Numbered from the stretch's first letter, positions 22,945 to 34,656 are shown. The stretch: DNA of 64,000 bases from Steromphala cineraria (GCA_916613615.1 OU744725.1:11620253-11684252), one strand, 5' to 3'. Notes: generated by a model from the letters alone, not told the origin. A program made the numbers and translations.

Positions 22945-23107
22945 GATCATAGTTGCGAGGATTTTAGAGTTGTCTCCCAAAATGTTACTCTCACAAACAT
23001 ATTATATGAAAATAAGTGTGAAATAATCTTGTAAAAATCATAAATAAATATAAACAGGGGAGAACTCTTGAATTTTGTTTTCACAAACGATAGGACTGTC
23101 CCTTTAA
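22945..23107 (-). mobile_element. MITE-like family A, right part
   Basis: It ends TAGGACTGTCCCTTTAA, preceded by ACTCTTGAATTTTGTTTTCA then CAAA, like the right end of the 4978 element. The left terminus is missing. The minus-strand frame at 22947-23159 is this element. Confidence 0.75.
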
Positions 23108-23744
23108 ATCTTTTTTTTAAAACTAATCTGAATGCAAAACATGTTATTCCACAGAGCAAGCAAAGATTTGTATAAACCTGCTATGGCTGATACATAATAA
23201 CATGATTCCAGTTTTCTATATCAAAAGACAAGCTGTAATAGATTCACCCTGCCAGCCACACTGTCTGACTGAGATACACAAACTCCTCTCATAAACACAT
23301 AATTGCACATCATATGTCCCCTGAATTATTTAAAGCTATATACCAATCAGAAAATACATGCTTGGTCTGAGAAAATATCATCCAGATTTATTCATAATGT
23401 TTCCCTCAGATGTGTATAACAAGCAGTAAACATTTATCCTTTCTTGTTAGAAAGGTTTCTGATAACCCCAAATCAGCTATCTGAGCATCTGTTTTAATCC
23501 TTTGCAATATAATGACATCAGAGTTTTGAAGATTTAAACAGTTTTGTAAAGGCATATCGTACAAATGTTTGACTTTAGTGTCAGGATAAGGTAAACAGAA
23601 TTTTTTTCAGGGTATGAAACAAGACTGACAAGTAGCCAGCCCAAAAGTTTTTTTGTCGTTTTACAAAAACCTCGAAAGTTACCAGCCCAATCTTAAAATC
23701 ACCATGTACCGGGCTAGCAGACGGGCCTTACCATACATATACTG
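23108..23744. other. AT-rich sequence, no feature seen
   Basis: There is no coding or repeat signal. Confidence 0.5.
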
Positions 23745-23850
23745 GGTAGTACTGGCTTTGGCTAGCAGGATATCCCTTTGGTGAAGTGGCAGAGTATCTG
23801 ACGCTCAACTAAGAGGTCCTTGGTTTGGATGCTACTCGAAATGGAAATTT
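23745..23850 (+). mobile_element. tRNA-like SINE head, family 2
   Basis: TATCCCTTTGGTGAAGTGGC then AGAG ... CTCAACTAAGAGGTCCTTGG then TTTGGATGC resembles A and B boxes. It shares CTGGCTTTGRCT...CTTTGGTSGAA...GGTCCTTGGTTT with 33918-34015. Confidence 0.6.
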
Positions 23851-24210
23851 GGATTCGCACTCCTGCCTTCAGAACTCTCATGCAATCTGGTCATATATAT
23901 ATGTACTGATAAAATATTGAAAAATATTCCATTGGGTATGGATGGAATTAACTTTAAAAGTATAAAGATGGGAAACAGTTAAAATATGGAGGATGATTTC
24001 CGATAAACAGATTCATATTGATTCAGTTTATTTAATATATTGCTATGGATAATAATCTGAAAGATGAATAACATCTCCATGAGTGAACATGCTTGAGTGT
24101 GATTAAACCAAGGATGTCATAAAGCATGCAGCTCATCAAGAAACTGGTTATTAGCATGCTCTCTCATCCTGCAAATAAACACATTAGTGTTCTTCAAATC
24201 AATAAATCTT
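23851..24210. other. AT-rich sequence, no feature seen
   Basis: Possibly the worn body of the preceding SINE; nothing definite. Confidence 0.4.
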
Positions 24211-24290
24211 AAGGGGCAGTAGCATGTTTAATAAGAATATAGGGACATCTCGCAAAAAGTAATAAAACTTTTATCATTTCAATCAAGCTC
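24211..24290 (+). mobile_element. MITE-like family B, left end fragment
   Basis: TTAAGGGGCAGTAGCATGTTT followed by AATATAGGGACATCTCG matches the left end of the 19732 and 55394 copies. Confidence 0.65.
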
Positions 24291-24419
24291 AACAAGTAAC
24301 TGGTCATTAGAATTCAATGCTCTCTCAACCTGATGATACATGTATATTGTTCTTTAAATAAATAACTATGTTCATGAGGCGCTTGTCATCCTGTCTTAAA
24401 CATTTCTGGTATGGATGAC

Positions 24420-24580
24420 AACCTGAGGATCCACTTGCAGAGATGCAGAGAGGAGCCAAATTTTGCAGTTATCAGTGTGATGGAGGGGTCTAACCCCTGA
24501 AACATGTGACTGTAAAATTCTGCCCCTCCTGTCCTTCCGGCTGCTGACTTCATGGGTTGATGACGGTTATCCCCCTCTTT
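24420..24580 (+). other. Retroelement-like fragment with a GAT-hairpin-GAAAC motif
   Basis: GTGTGATGG is followed by the perfect hairpin AGGGGTCTAACCCCT and then GAAACATG (24474-24506). The layout resembles the core of a hammerhead ribozyme, but the first conserved box is altered. No protein is encoded. Confidence 0.3.
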
Positions 24581-24651
24581 TAATTACTACACACTTCAAA
24601 TAAATAATCAACATCTTCAAATCAATAAAACTTATTACAACTCTCAAAAAA

Positions 24652-26098
24652 TAGAGCCATTGGCTCTGTAGCTCATCAGGCTTCATCATCAATTATGCTG
24701 TAGAGTGTGGCCAATGTGATCCCCCCTTTGTAGAGGCCACAGGGGCACCAATCATAAAATTAAGTATATAGGCGACAAGTTTCAGTTTTCTAGGCCTTAT
24801 ACTTCAGGAGAAGAAGATGAAAATAGATTTGAAGGACGTTCCTGTTGCCTTTATTAGGGGTCACAGGGCAACAAAAGCTACAATTTATAATCCTCACTAG
24901 TCAAGGAGTCTGTACACAAAGTTTCAGCTTTCTAGGCCTTATGGTTCTGGAGAAGACGATGAAAATAGGTTTTTAGGGCGTAGCCACTGTGGCCCTTATT
25001 AGGGGTCACAGGGCCACCAAAGCTACAATTTATAATCTTCACTAGCCAAGGAGTCTGTACACAAAGTTTCAGCTTTCTAGGCCTTATGGTTCTGGAGAAG
25101 AAGATGAAAATAGGTTTTTAGGGCGTGGCCCCTGTGGCCCTTATTAGGGGTCACAGGGCCACTAAAGCTACAATTTATAATCCTCACTAGCCAAGGAGTC
25201 TGTACACAAAGTTTCAGCTTGCTAGGCCTTATGGTTCTAGAGAAGATGATGAAAATAGTTTTTTTAGGGCGTGGCCCCTGTGGCCCTTATTAGGGGTCAC
25301 AGGGGTACCAAAGCTACAATTTATAATCCTCTCTAGCCAAGGAGTCTGTACACAAAGTTTCAGCTTTCTAGGCCTTATGGTTCTGGAGAAGAAGATGAAA
25401 ATAGATTTGAAGGACGTTCCTGTTGCCTTTATTAGGGGTCACAGGGCAACAAAAGCTACAATTTATAATCCTCACTAGTCAAGGAGTCTGTACACAAAGT
25501 TTCAGCTTTCTAGGCCTTATGGTTCTGGAGAAGACGATGAAAATAGGTTTTTAGGGCGTAGCCACTGTGGCCCTTATTAGGGGTCACAGGGCCACCAAAG
25601 CTACAATTTATAATCTTCACTAGCCAAGGAGTCTGTACACAAAGTTTCAGCTTTCTAGGCCTAATGGTTCTGGAGAAGAAGATGAAAATAGGTTTTTAGG
25701 GCGTGGCCCCTGTGGCCCTTATTAGGGGTCACAGGGCCACTAAAGCTACAATTTATAATCCTCACTAGCCAAGGAGTCTGTACACAAAGTTTCAGCTTGC
25801 TAGGCCTTATGGTTCTAGAGAAGATGATGAAAATAGGTTTTTTAGGGCGTGGCCCCTGTGGCCCTTATTAGGGGTCACAGGGGTACCAAAGCTACAATTT
25901 ATAATCCTCTCTAGCCAAGGAGTCTGTACACAAAGTTTCAGCTTTCTAGGCCTTATGGTTCTGGAGAAGAAGTCGAAATTCCACAAAGTTTACGGACGGA
26001 TGGATGGACGGACGGACGGACGGACGGACGGACGGACGGACGCCAGACACCATGCCATGCCATAAGCCCATCGGGCCTTACAGGCCAGATGAGCTAAA
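24652..26098 (+). mobile_element. GAGCT-ended, GGAC-tailed element with about nine internal units
   Basis: It starts GAGCCATTGGCTCTGTAGCT and CATCAGGC, and ends TTACAGGCCAGATGAGCTAA. Between them are about nine units of ~144 bases with the block GGAGTCTGTACACAAAGTTT then CAGC and the block GGCCCTTATTAGGGGTCACA then GGG. Four units (24826-25403) are repeated almost exactly as the next four (25404-25980), a 578-base higher-order duplication. A (GGAC)n run at 25990-26041 precedes the CACCATGCC end segment. It has no open frame and is probably non-autonomous. Confidence 0.9.
26000..26041 (+). repeat. (GGAC)n microsatellite
   Basis: About nine GGAC units plus GGAT variants lie inside the element above. 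The same microsatellite sits at the same place in the 4.2-kb, 13.5-kb and 50.5-kb elements. Confidence 0.95.
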
Positions 26099-26619
26099 AA
26101 TGAAAAATGAATATGCAAAGTAAGAGAAAATCTGAAACATGTTCAACTTCAACACTTCAAAGAGAAAGATACATCATTAAAGACATATAAGCATCATAGA
26201 ATGTATGTAAAAATGTTAGAAAAAAATAGATGAAATCATGAATTCAAGTTCAAGGATAATGTTGATCTCTGCCAAAGATACTGGCCGCTTATTATCTGAC
26301 CAATGAGAGTAATCCACCCGTGGCCAACCAAATCTGATATTACTAAAATGAAGACAAAAAAATCTTCATAACAACAAATGAATAAAATGTTAAGAATCGC
26401 ACAAAATCAAAAACATTTCTTCTGAATATTTGAAATTCTTACATTTTCATCTTATCAACAGCACAATGACTTTGGGTATTAAAATTAAACACCCAAAGAG
26501 ATAGTCACAAATTACCAACAAAGAATTGTCAAACACCAGAGTGAGAGTCGACATAAAGTAACAATTTAACAGTTCAACTTATTAGCCTTCATAGGCAAGT
26601 GGTAGACATAATGGATATC
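26099..26619. other. AT-rich sequence, no feature seen
   Basis: There is no coding or repeat signal. Confidence 0.5.
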
Positions 26620-26625
26620 TTCACC

Positions 26626-26900
26626 CCATCACGAGATGAGAGATAAGTGATATCACACTTAAAACAAAAGATATTCTGTTTATTATATGCCTCTGTGGTA
26701 GATCATGTGGTAATTTATGTCCAAAAGGCTTTGACTCGAGAGTTTTCTGGCAACGTCATACCATTGTTGATCGTAACTTAGCGACGACAATGACGTCGCG
26801 TTGATTGTAGAAGTGACGTCAAACCATTGTACACATGATGTCATCCTCTCTGTGATATTTTCACTAACTTGAAAAAGTTATATCACACTCAGTGGCAAGA
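26626..26900. repeat. Worn inverted-repeat element with CRE-like sites, just inside KCNQ1 intron 1
   Basis: AAGTGATATCACACTT at the left is echoed by GTGATATTTTCACTAACTTG and TATATCACACT at the right. The middle contains GACGACAATGACGTCGCG and AAGTGACGTCAAACC. It may be a decayed MITE. It could act as a regulatory site only about 200 bases from the exon. Confidence 0.4.
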
Positions 26901-27086
26901 ACACTTTTCTAGAACTGAGAAAACTCAATCTCTCACCGCTTTGCATATAATAAATAAGAATACTAGAATATCTTTAACATAATCAATGTATGCTTACTCC
27001 TTTTTCAGATTTAATGCTATGTTCTAAGTTTTACTTGCTCTCTAAAATACATGCAACAAAATTCATCTATGAACAAAATGAAAAAA

Positions 27087-27097
27087 AGTACTCACAC
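27087..27097 (-). other. Splice donor of KCNQ1-like exon
   Basis: On the minus strand the exon ends ...ACAGT and the intron begins GTGAGTACT at 27095, a strong donor. The intron falls after the second base of the valine codon (phase 2). This is the same place as the human KCNQ1 exon 1/intron 1 junction (codon 129, phase 2). Read-through would hit TGA at 27094-27092, so splicing is required. Confidence 0.88.
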
Positions 27098-27436
27098 TGT
27101 GAAGTGGTAGATGAAACATTTCCAACCTGTGGGTCGTTCCAGGAAGTTGTAAATACGCGCCTGCACCGAGGTCTTTCCGTGGATACGTGACGTGTACATG
27201 GGCATGTAGTGTTTATTCTCCGCAGCCTGGAGAGTCTGCTGAATGTTCTTGGAATCTGAAGCCATCGAGGCTCCAGGTGCAAATTCAGCCTCATAATGTT
27301 CCGGCAAAATACTCGGGAAACCATTGCCCGAAAATTTGCCCTTGTTCCTTTTCAGGAATCCACGGACATCAGTGTTTGGGATCATCTTCTGATTGGATCC
27401 CTCTTCACGTGGTAAACTATCCATCTTCTTTTTCAT
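27096..27436 (-). CDS. KCNQ1: KCNQ1-like voltage-gated potassium channel, first coding exon (partial gene)
   Basis: This exon encodes 113 codons plus two bases: the cytoplasmic N-terminus and the first residues of membrane segment S1. The C-terminal part reads [20 protein letters not shown] and then YHFT plus a split V codon. It matches human KCNQ1 just before and into S1 almost residue for residue; KCNQ2-5 have a different version (NVLERPRGW). KCNQ channels form tetrameric, PIP2- and calmodulin-dependent K+ channels in the plasma membrane. The rest of the channel (S2-S6, pore, C-terminal helices) is not in this exon. The human first exon is slightly longer (386 coding bases against 341) and ends at the same residue and phase. 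The first ~85 residues are polar and resemble nothing I recognise. An in-frame TGA lies two codons before the ATG at 27436, so that ATG is the earliest start. A second ATG at 27424 has the better Kozak context (AAGATGG) and may be used. Family assignment is firm; orthology within KCNQ is very likely. Confidence 0.92.
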
Positions 27437-27510
27437 CAGTCAGGCTTAAGTTTGGATAAAACTTGGTAAAAGCTTATGACCTCTTTCCCAAAATTTTGTA
27501 CTTTGAGAAT
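27437..27510 (-). other. Candidate 5'-UTR segment with upstream splice acceptor
   Basis: Directly upstream of the ATG on the minus strand is 74 bases of AT-rich sequence with an in-frame stop. It is preceded by CTCATTTTTCCATAACAG, a moderate pyrimidine tract followed by CAG. If that CAG is used as an acceptor, the exon starts at 27510. The alternative is a transcription start within a few hundred bases upstream. This is an inference from motifs only. Confidence 0.3.
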
Positions 27511-27959
27511 CTGTTATGGAAAAATGAGCTAGTTTCTAACTCATCCATAAAACGATTTGTATCTTCATTGCTTTTATCCACTTCTAGAAAGTTAACCAAA
27601 AACAATCATTCCTGAACCACTTTCAATGCACCACAGTCTATTAGAAGCCCAATTTGTGGTTAGAGCTCTGACAGCTTCCAAACTGTCCACAATCACTCCC
27701 CTATCACCTGACTGCTGATATATACATTGTCACTTGAGTTTAGAGATTTCCACCTGAGAGGTCCCCTCACACTTCATTAACCTGACAAATGCTTCGCATC
27801 ATGCTGCTACCCTGGCATCATATTAGTCACTCCCAGCTTGTTTACCGCAGCTTGACAGATAGCCGTGATTCCTCCGACATCTCACATGGTGGACGTGTAC
27901 ATCTGTGGACAGAGAGTGAAATAATTGACATCTCCCAGATTGTATCCAAACTAATCATT
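27511..27959. other. Upstream flank of the KCNQ1-like exon
   Basis: No clear TATA box or CpG patch marks a promoter. The frame starting at 27789 runs into the next repeat and is not a gene. Confidence 0.4.
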
Positions 27960-29080
27960 CAACAATTTACAGCTCAGCAGATCAATACATCAACCCATCT
28001 CTGTACTCGCAACAAACATTCACACAATCAGTCACATATTGAGTTCACAGACCTTGCTGGTCAGTCTCTTTGTGTTTAATATTTAAATTCTCACAGAATA
28101 TTCTTGCTACTAACCCTTAATACCCAGTTCAAATTTTCCAACCAGCCATCTCCTGACTCACAACATACTGTCACACAATCAGTCACACATTGTGTTCACA
28201 GACCTCGCTGGTTATTGTGTTCACAGACTTCGCTGGTTAGTCTATGTGTTGTAATATTTTTATACATACAGAATGATCTTGCTTCTTTTCCTTAAATACC
28301 AGGTTTAGTTAAAACCAGGCATCTCCTTACTCAAAACATACAGTCACACAATAATTCACATATTGAGTTCACAGACCTCGCTGGTCAGTCTCTTTGTGTT
28401 GTAACATTCATATACATCCAGAATATTTGTTGCAACTAACCCTTAGATATGTGGTTCTTCTCTCCCGGCATACAGTAACACATTCAGTCATACATTGAGT
28501 TAACAAACCTGGCTGGTCAGTCCCTTTGTCCTTTTACATTCATGTACTCACAGAATATTCTTGCAACTTACGCTTAACCTTCATCCTATTCCTAGTGCAT
28601 ACAACAGCCTAACTCAATACGCTCAACATACAGTTTACACAATGAGTTCATCTAATACCTTGCTAGTCATTTCCTCTGTGTTTTACCATTTATAGAGAGA
28701 GAAAATTTGTTTATTATTGTCTCATCTCATACAAACATGATTGGCACATGATGCAATTCAATAAAAGATGTATGAGCCGCTGAAGGGCTACAAGAGACAT
28801 TATACTCACTACAATCCTTGTATTCCTAGTTCAAACAACATCTCGACTCAAGACTATCAACATATGGTTACACAATGTGTTCATCTAAGACCTTGCTAGT
28901 CATTTGCTTTGTGTTAAGCATCCATGTACTCTCTGAATGTTCTTGCAACTTACCCTTAACCCTCATCCTATTCCTAGTTGCAACAAACCACCTCAGTCCT
29001 CTCAACATACAGTTACAATGAGTTCATCTAACACCTTGCTAGTCATTTGCTTTGTGTAGAGCATCCATATACTAACTGAA
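27960..29080 (+). repeat. Degenerate ~150-bp tandem repeat
   Basis: GAGTTCACAGACCTYGCTGG then TCAGTCTCTTTGTG recurs near 28039, 28192, 28366, 28496, 28644, 28880 and 29019. Between recurrences are CAGAATATTCTTGCAACTAA then CCCTTA blocks. Units are strongly diverged. Confidence 0.8.
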
Positions 29081-29300
29081 TGATATTCTATATAAATCTA
29101 AATCCTTATCTGGATCTTGAAGATCTAAGGAAACTCTCATGTAAAGAGTAAACCTCTGGAGAAAGTTTAACCTTCAATTATTAAACAACCTGATAATTTT
29201 AATCTTTAAAATTAACATAGAAAGTTTAACCTAAATTGAATTTCAGAAGCTTAAACCATTACATATGACATGTTAAGCATTCATCTCTGTGACAATGGTT

Positions 29301-32125
29301 GGACTATTAGAATAAAACTACAGATGATGCAGGGATGATACAGAGACTGTTAGAGTAAAACTACAGATGATGCAGGGATGATACAGAGACTGTTAGAGTA
29401 AAACTACAGATGATGCAGGGATGATACAGAGACTGTTAGAGTAAAACTACAGATGATGCAGTGATGATACAGAGACTGTTAGAGTAAAACTACAGATGAT
29501 GCAGGGATGATACAGAGACTGTTAGAGTAAAACTACTGATGATGCAGTGATGATACAGAGACTGTTAGAGTAAAACTACAGATGATGCAGGGATGATACA
29601 GAGACTGTTAGAGTAAAACTACAGATGATGCAGGGATGATACAGAGACTGTTAGAGTAAAACTACAGATGATGCAGGGATGATACAGAGACTGTTAGAGT
29701 AAAACTACAGATGATGCAGTGATGATACAGAGACTGTTAGAGTAAAACTACAGATGATGCAGGGATGATACAGAGACTGTTAGAGTAAAACTACTGATGA
29801 TGCAGTGATGATACAGAGACTGTTAGAGTAAAACTACAGATGATGCAGGGATGATGTTGAGACTGTTAGAATAAAACTACAGATGATGCAGGGATGATAC
29901 AGAGACTGTTAGAGTAAAACTACAGATGATGCAGGGATGATACAGAGACTGTTAGAGTAAAACTACAGATGATGCAGGGATGATACAGAGACTGTTAGAG
30001 TAAAACTACAGATGATGCAGGGATGATACAGAGACTGTTAGAGTAAAACTACAGATGATGCAGGGATGATACAGAGACTGTTAGAGTAAAACTACAGATG
30101 ATGCAGGGATGATACAGAGACTGTTAGAGTAAAACTACAGATGATGCAGGGATGATACAGAGACTGTTAGAGTAAAACTACAGATAATGCAGGGATGATA
30201 CAGAGACTGTTAGAGTAAAACTACAGATGATGCAGGGATGATACAGAGACTGTTAGAGTAAAACTACAGATGATGCAGGGATGATACAGAGACTGTTAGA
30301 GTAAAACTACAGATAATGCAGGGATGATACAGAGACTGTTAGAGTAAAACTACAGATGATGCAGGGATGATACAGAGACTGTTAGAGTAAAACTACAGAT
30401 GATGCAGGGATGATACAGAGACTGTTAGAGTAAAACTACTGATGATGCAGTGATGATACAGAGACTGTTAGAGTAAAACTACAGATGATGCAGGGATGAT
30501 ACAGAGACTGTTAGAGTAAAACTACAGATGATGCAGGGATGATACAGAGACTGTTAGAGTAAAACTACAGATGATGCAGGGATGATACAGAGACTGTTAG
30601 AGTAAAACTACTGATGATGCAGTGATGATACAGAGACTGTTAGAGTAAAACTACAGATGATGCAGGGATGATACAGAGACTGTTAGAGTAAAACTACAGA
30701 TAATGCAGGGATGATACAGAGACTGTTAGAGTAAAACTACAGATGATGCAGTGATGATACAGAGACTGTTAGAGTAAAACTACAGATGATGCAGGGATGA
30801 TACAGAGACTGTTAGAGTAAAACTACAGATGATGCAGGGATGATACAGAGACTGTTAGAGTAAAACTACAGATGATGCAGGGATGATACAGAGACTGTTA
30901 GAGTAAAACTACAGATGATGCAGGGATGATACAGAGACTGTTAGAGTAAAACTACAGATGATGCAGGGATGATACAGAGACTGTTAGAGTAAAACTACTG
31001 ATGATGCAGTGATGATACAGAGACTGTTAGAGTAAAACTACAGATGATGCAGGGATGATACAGAGACTGTTAGAGTAAAACTACAGATAATGCAGGGATG
31101 ATACAGAGACTGTTAGAGTAAAACTACAGATGATGCAGTGATGATACAGAGACTGTTAGAGTAAAACTACAGATGATGCAGGGATGATACAGAGACTGTT
31201 AGAGTAAAACTACAGATGATGCAGGGATGATACAGAGACTGTTAGAGTAAAACTACAGATGATGCAGGGATGATACAGAGACTGTTAGAGTAAAACTACA
31301 GATGATGCAGGGATGATACAGAGACTGTTAGAGTAAAACTACAGATGATGCAGGGATGATACAGAGACTGTTAGAGTAAAACTACTGATGATGCAGGGAT
31401 GATACAGAGACTGTTAGAGTAAAACTACAGATGATGCAGGGATGATACAGAGACTGTTAGAGTAAAACTACAGATGATGCAGTGATGATACAGAGACTGT
31501 TAGAATAAAACTACAGATGATGCAGGGATGATACAGAGACTGTTAGAGTAAAACTACAGATGATGCAGGGATGATACAGAGACTGTTAGAGTAAAACTAC
31601 AGATGATGCAGGGATGATACAGAGACTGTTAGAGTAAAACTACTGATGATGCAGTGATGATACAGAGACTGTTAGAGTAAAACTACAGATGATGCAGTGA
31701 TGATACAGAGACTGTTAGAGTAAAACTACAGATGATGCAGGGATGATACAGAGACTGTTAGAGTAAAACTACAGATGATGCAGTGATGATACAGAGACTG
31801 TTAGAGTAAAACTACAGATGATGCAGGGATGATACAGAGACTGTTAGAGTAAAACTACTGATGATGCAGTGATGATACAGAGACTGTTAGAGTAAAACTA
31901 CAGATGATGCAGGGATGATACAGAGACTGTTAGAGTAAAACTACTGATGATGCAGGGATGATACAGAGACTGTTAGAGTAAAACTACAGATGATGCAGGG
32001 ATGATACAGAGACTGTTAGAGTAAAACTACTGATGATGCAGGGATGATACAGAGACTGTTAGAGTAAAACTACAGATGATGCAGGGATGATACAGAGACT
32101 GTTAGAGTAAAACTACAGATGAGAC
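29301..32125 (+). repeat. 43-bp minisatellite, about 66 units
   Basis: The unit is GACTGTTAGAGTAAAACTAC then AGATGATGCAGGGATGATAC then AGA. It is strictly 43 bases and so does not keep a frame. Five variants differ at three sites (CAGATGATG/CTGATGATG, AGATAATG, CAGGG/CAGTG). A nine-unit block (387 bases) beginning at the variant near 30610 is repeated once in the same order; a six-unit block recurs near 29400-29800. A worn last unit reaches about 32152. Confidence 0.97.
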
Positions 32126-32152
32126 TGTTAGACTCAACTTAACAGATGATGC

Positions 32153-32569
32153 ATGGACCGTATGGCGAATCTATGAGAGTACTATGGTAGCAACAATCAC
32201 ACAATAGTCAAGGGCCCTCATGGTGTGACAATCAATCTATCAGTGGGAGAGTTGCATTTTATGTCCAGCGCGTACAGCCCCTGATAACAGGCACGTGGCG
32301 ACCCCTATTGTTGGTACCATTACCATAACTGTTATCTCAGTGCAGTGTATTAATTGTACAATTCTGATTGGACTACTCAACTGTGAAGTTTTTCTGAGTA
32401 GTCAATATTCAGAAGTGACATCCAGTAATGAAGGCAAATAACTAGAATTTGTTCATGTCATTAGTTAATTTAATGAATTTGAGTCACACTTCCATGTCAA
32501 GAATCAACAAGTCAAAAATCTACAAATCATGTTCAGAGATGTTACATTGTTTTGTTACCATGTGACAAT
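32153..32569. other. Unique sequence, no feature seen
   Basis: There is no coding or repeat signal. Confidence 0.5.
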
Positions 32570-33310
32570 CAACATTTAGAGATACACACTCAATGCCTAA
32601 TATTTACACATCAATTCTCAGAGTCCAAGTCACAGTTCATTAGCAAAATCTACAATATCTGATACAGTGTTATACTAAGTTCCTCATGTTGTCACCATCG
32701 ACGTTACACAGCCTTATTTCAATTCATTTATTCATTCTCAAAGTCCAAGTCACATTCATCACAGTGCACCCCAACCAAACCCAGGCACATAACAAGCATG
32801 CATGTTGTTTCCTGTTACTACTGCTCCATATCCAGGCTACACAAATCTTTATGCCCAGAGATACAATGTTACAGTATATTTTATGCTTAGTTCCTCATCG
32901 TCATCGTCAACATTACATACCTTCAACGCCTAATATTCATATAAATTCTCAGAGTCCAAGTCACATCAAATGCATAGACAAACATTCCTGACACAGTGTT
33001 ATGTTCATATTGTCACCATAAACATTACATATTACAAACACCTAATATTAATTTATCAATTCTCGGAGTCCAAGTCATATTTCATGTCCATCCTCACCAG
33101 ACCCCAATAACAAACATGTCGCTTCAAGTTACAACTACCATCATCAAAAACTACTAAATTAACATCCAAAGATACTATATTACAGTGTTAGGCTAAGCTA
33201 GCTAATTCCTCATTTTGTCACCATTAACATTACATACTTCGAAAACTAAATACTAAAATTCATTTATCAATTCTTGGAGTCCAAGTCACATTTCTTGTCC
33301 AGTCTTACAA
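32570..33310 (+). repeat. Degenerate long-unit tandem repeat
   Basis: TTCTCAGAGTCCAAGTCACA and variants recur near 32615, 32737, 32950, 33062 and 33273. They are accompanied by ATCAATTCT, GTTCCTCAT..TGTCACCATY and AACATTACATAC. Confidence 0.75.
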
Positions 33311-33917
33311 AAACATCAAACCAAGCATGCGACATCCTCTTACCACTTTGGTCACCAGAACACTTCAATTAACTCTAGCTCAATTTCCATTGGTCACAGT
33401 ATCAATACATCATATTTCTGCAATTTCTCTAACAGAGCAGGCTCCATTCACTGGGCCTGATAAATATTTAGTTTGGGGGGATTGACAGAGAAACAAAAGC
33501 TTGCAATTACATTGGTCTTTTGATGAATTCTCCCAAGTGTACCTCAGAGTTTGCTAGGCCAGCACTTCACTCATTATTCATCGGATGGTCAATATTTCTA
33601 ACTGACCATATTAATCTGTAGATTATAACTTATGAAATATATTAGCTATGATAATATGACAGAGCGAAGCCAAAAGCATTGAATCACATCTATTGTACTT
33701 CATCTATTCAACTGTATCATCTCTACCATTTCTGCATTAATCCACCTCATATTTCTACACATCTTAATGCCTCTGACGATTCGAGCCTCTCAACGCCAAA
33801 TAGTTTCAAGTTCGACGTCAGCGAAATCCATATCAAATGCTTATACTGATGATATGTAATAAACAATTATAAACTTGATGCGAGTCTCGAAAATTTTGTT
33901 CTTGCATCTACAATTCC
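33311..33917. other. Unique sequence, no feature seen
   Basis: There is no coding or repeat signal. Confidence 0.5.
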
Positions 33918-34015
33918 TACTGGCTTTGACTGGAGGGAAATCTCTTTGGTCGAAAAAGTAGAGTGTATGACTTTCAACGTGTGGTCCTTGGTTTAAACCC
34001 CACTGGACTTGGAAA
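33918..34015 (+). mobile_element. tRNA-like SINE head, family 2
   Basis: ATCTCTTTGGTCGAAAAAGT then AGAG and GGTCCTTGGTTTAAACCCCA resemble A and B boxes; related to 23745-23850. Confidence 0.6.
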
Positions 34016-34656
34016 TATTAATAGTAGACTACTTAATATTAATAGTAGACTAGTATAAAACTTTTTTGTTATAAATGTAAAACCTAATCTCAGTAAAATT
34101 TAATAATAGAGCTTGATGGTCACATAATTCCTCACAACCATCTTCAGTTACTGCTGGGTGACTACAGAGGTCCAATATGGATAAAGGCAACATCTTGTAT
34201 TAGAGGCAGGGAATGAACTCTTCAAACCTAAGTTTCACAAGTTTCAACTATTAGCAAGGTTATCAACCCATTAAAAACAGGGCCTCTAACTTATGCTAAA
34301 CTTCACTTTAACCAGTGAAAAGAGCATTGCACAGGTCTGTTGACATGACAGCTTTCTCACACATAAGATTCACATCAGTGCAGTAGTTAGACATTTATTA
34401 TCTAAAACTACTATTATTTAATTTTATTTTTAAAGCTACACCTTCAAATTCCAACTTGCAAAGGAATACTTGAATTTTGCTTTATAACAGTTTCTATATC
34501 ACCTCATTATGATTATCCGTTTCACCCAAAGAAACGAGTTAAGCAAAAATTTTGAGTCTAATTGCTTGTTGAAACATAGGAAAGTACATTAACACTATTA
34601 GGCACATATCCATCACAATTGATGCCTCGGCTGGGAAAGTCATCCATTAATGCCAT
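34016..34656. other. Unique sequence with a small duplication
   Basis: AATATTAATAGTAGACTA is duplicated near 34015-34055. Nothing else was seen. Confidence 0.45.

Larger units (their letters stand above)
1..27095 (-). other. Probable first coding intron of the KCNQ1-like gene (continues beyond base 1)
   Basis: All sequence below the donor should be intron until exon 2, which would encode the rest of S1 and the S1-S2 linker in about 90 bases. I searched by eye on the minus strand for S1-S3 motifs and found none. An intron of more than 27 kb is plausible, since human KCNQ1 intron 1 is also very long. Short exons can be missed by eye. Confidence 0.6.

Noticed and set aside
1..27095. Further KCNQ1 exons (rest of S1, S2-S3) on the minus strand
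   Set aside because: I looked for the expected motifs and found none. Short exons could be missed, and a tblastn search would decide.
27187..27459. Plus-strand 90-codon frame opposite the KCNQ1-like exon
   Set aside because: It is a shadow of the minus-strand coding exon.
29301..32125. CRISPR-like regular array
   Set aside because: The repeats are contiguous with no spacers, and the DNA is eukaryotic. It is a minisatellite; the same holds for the 37-bp array at 52.65-54.54 kb.
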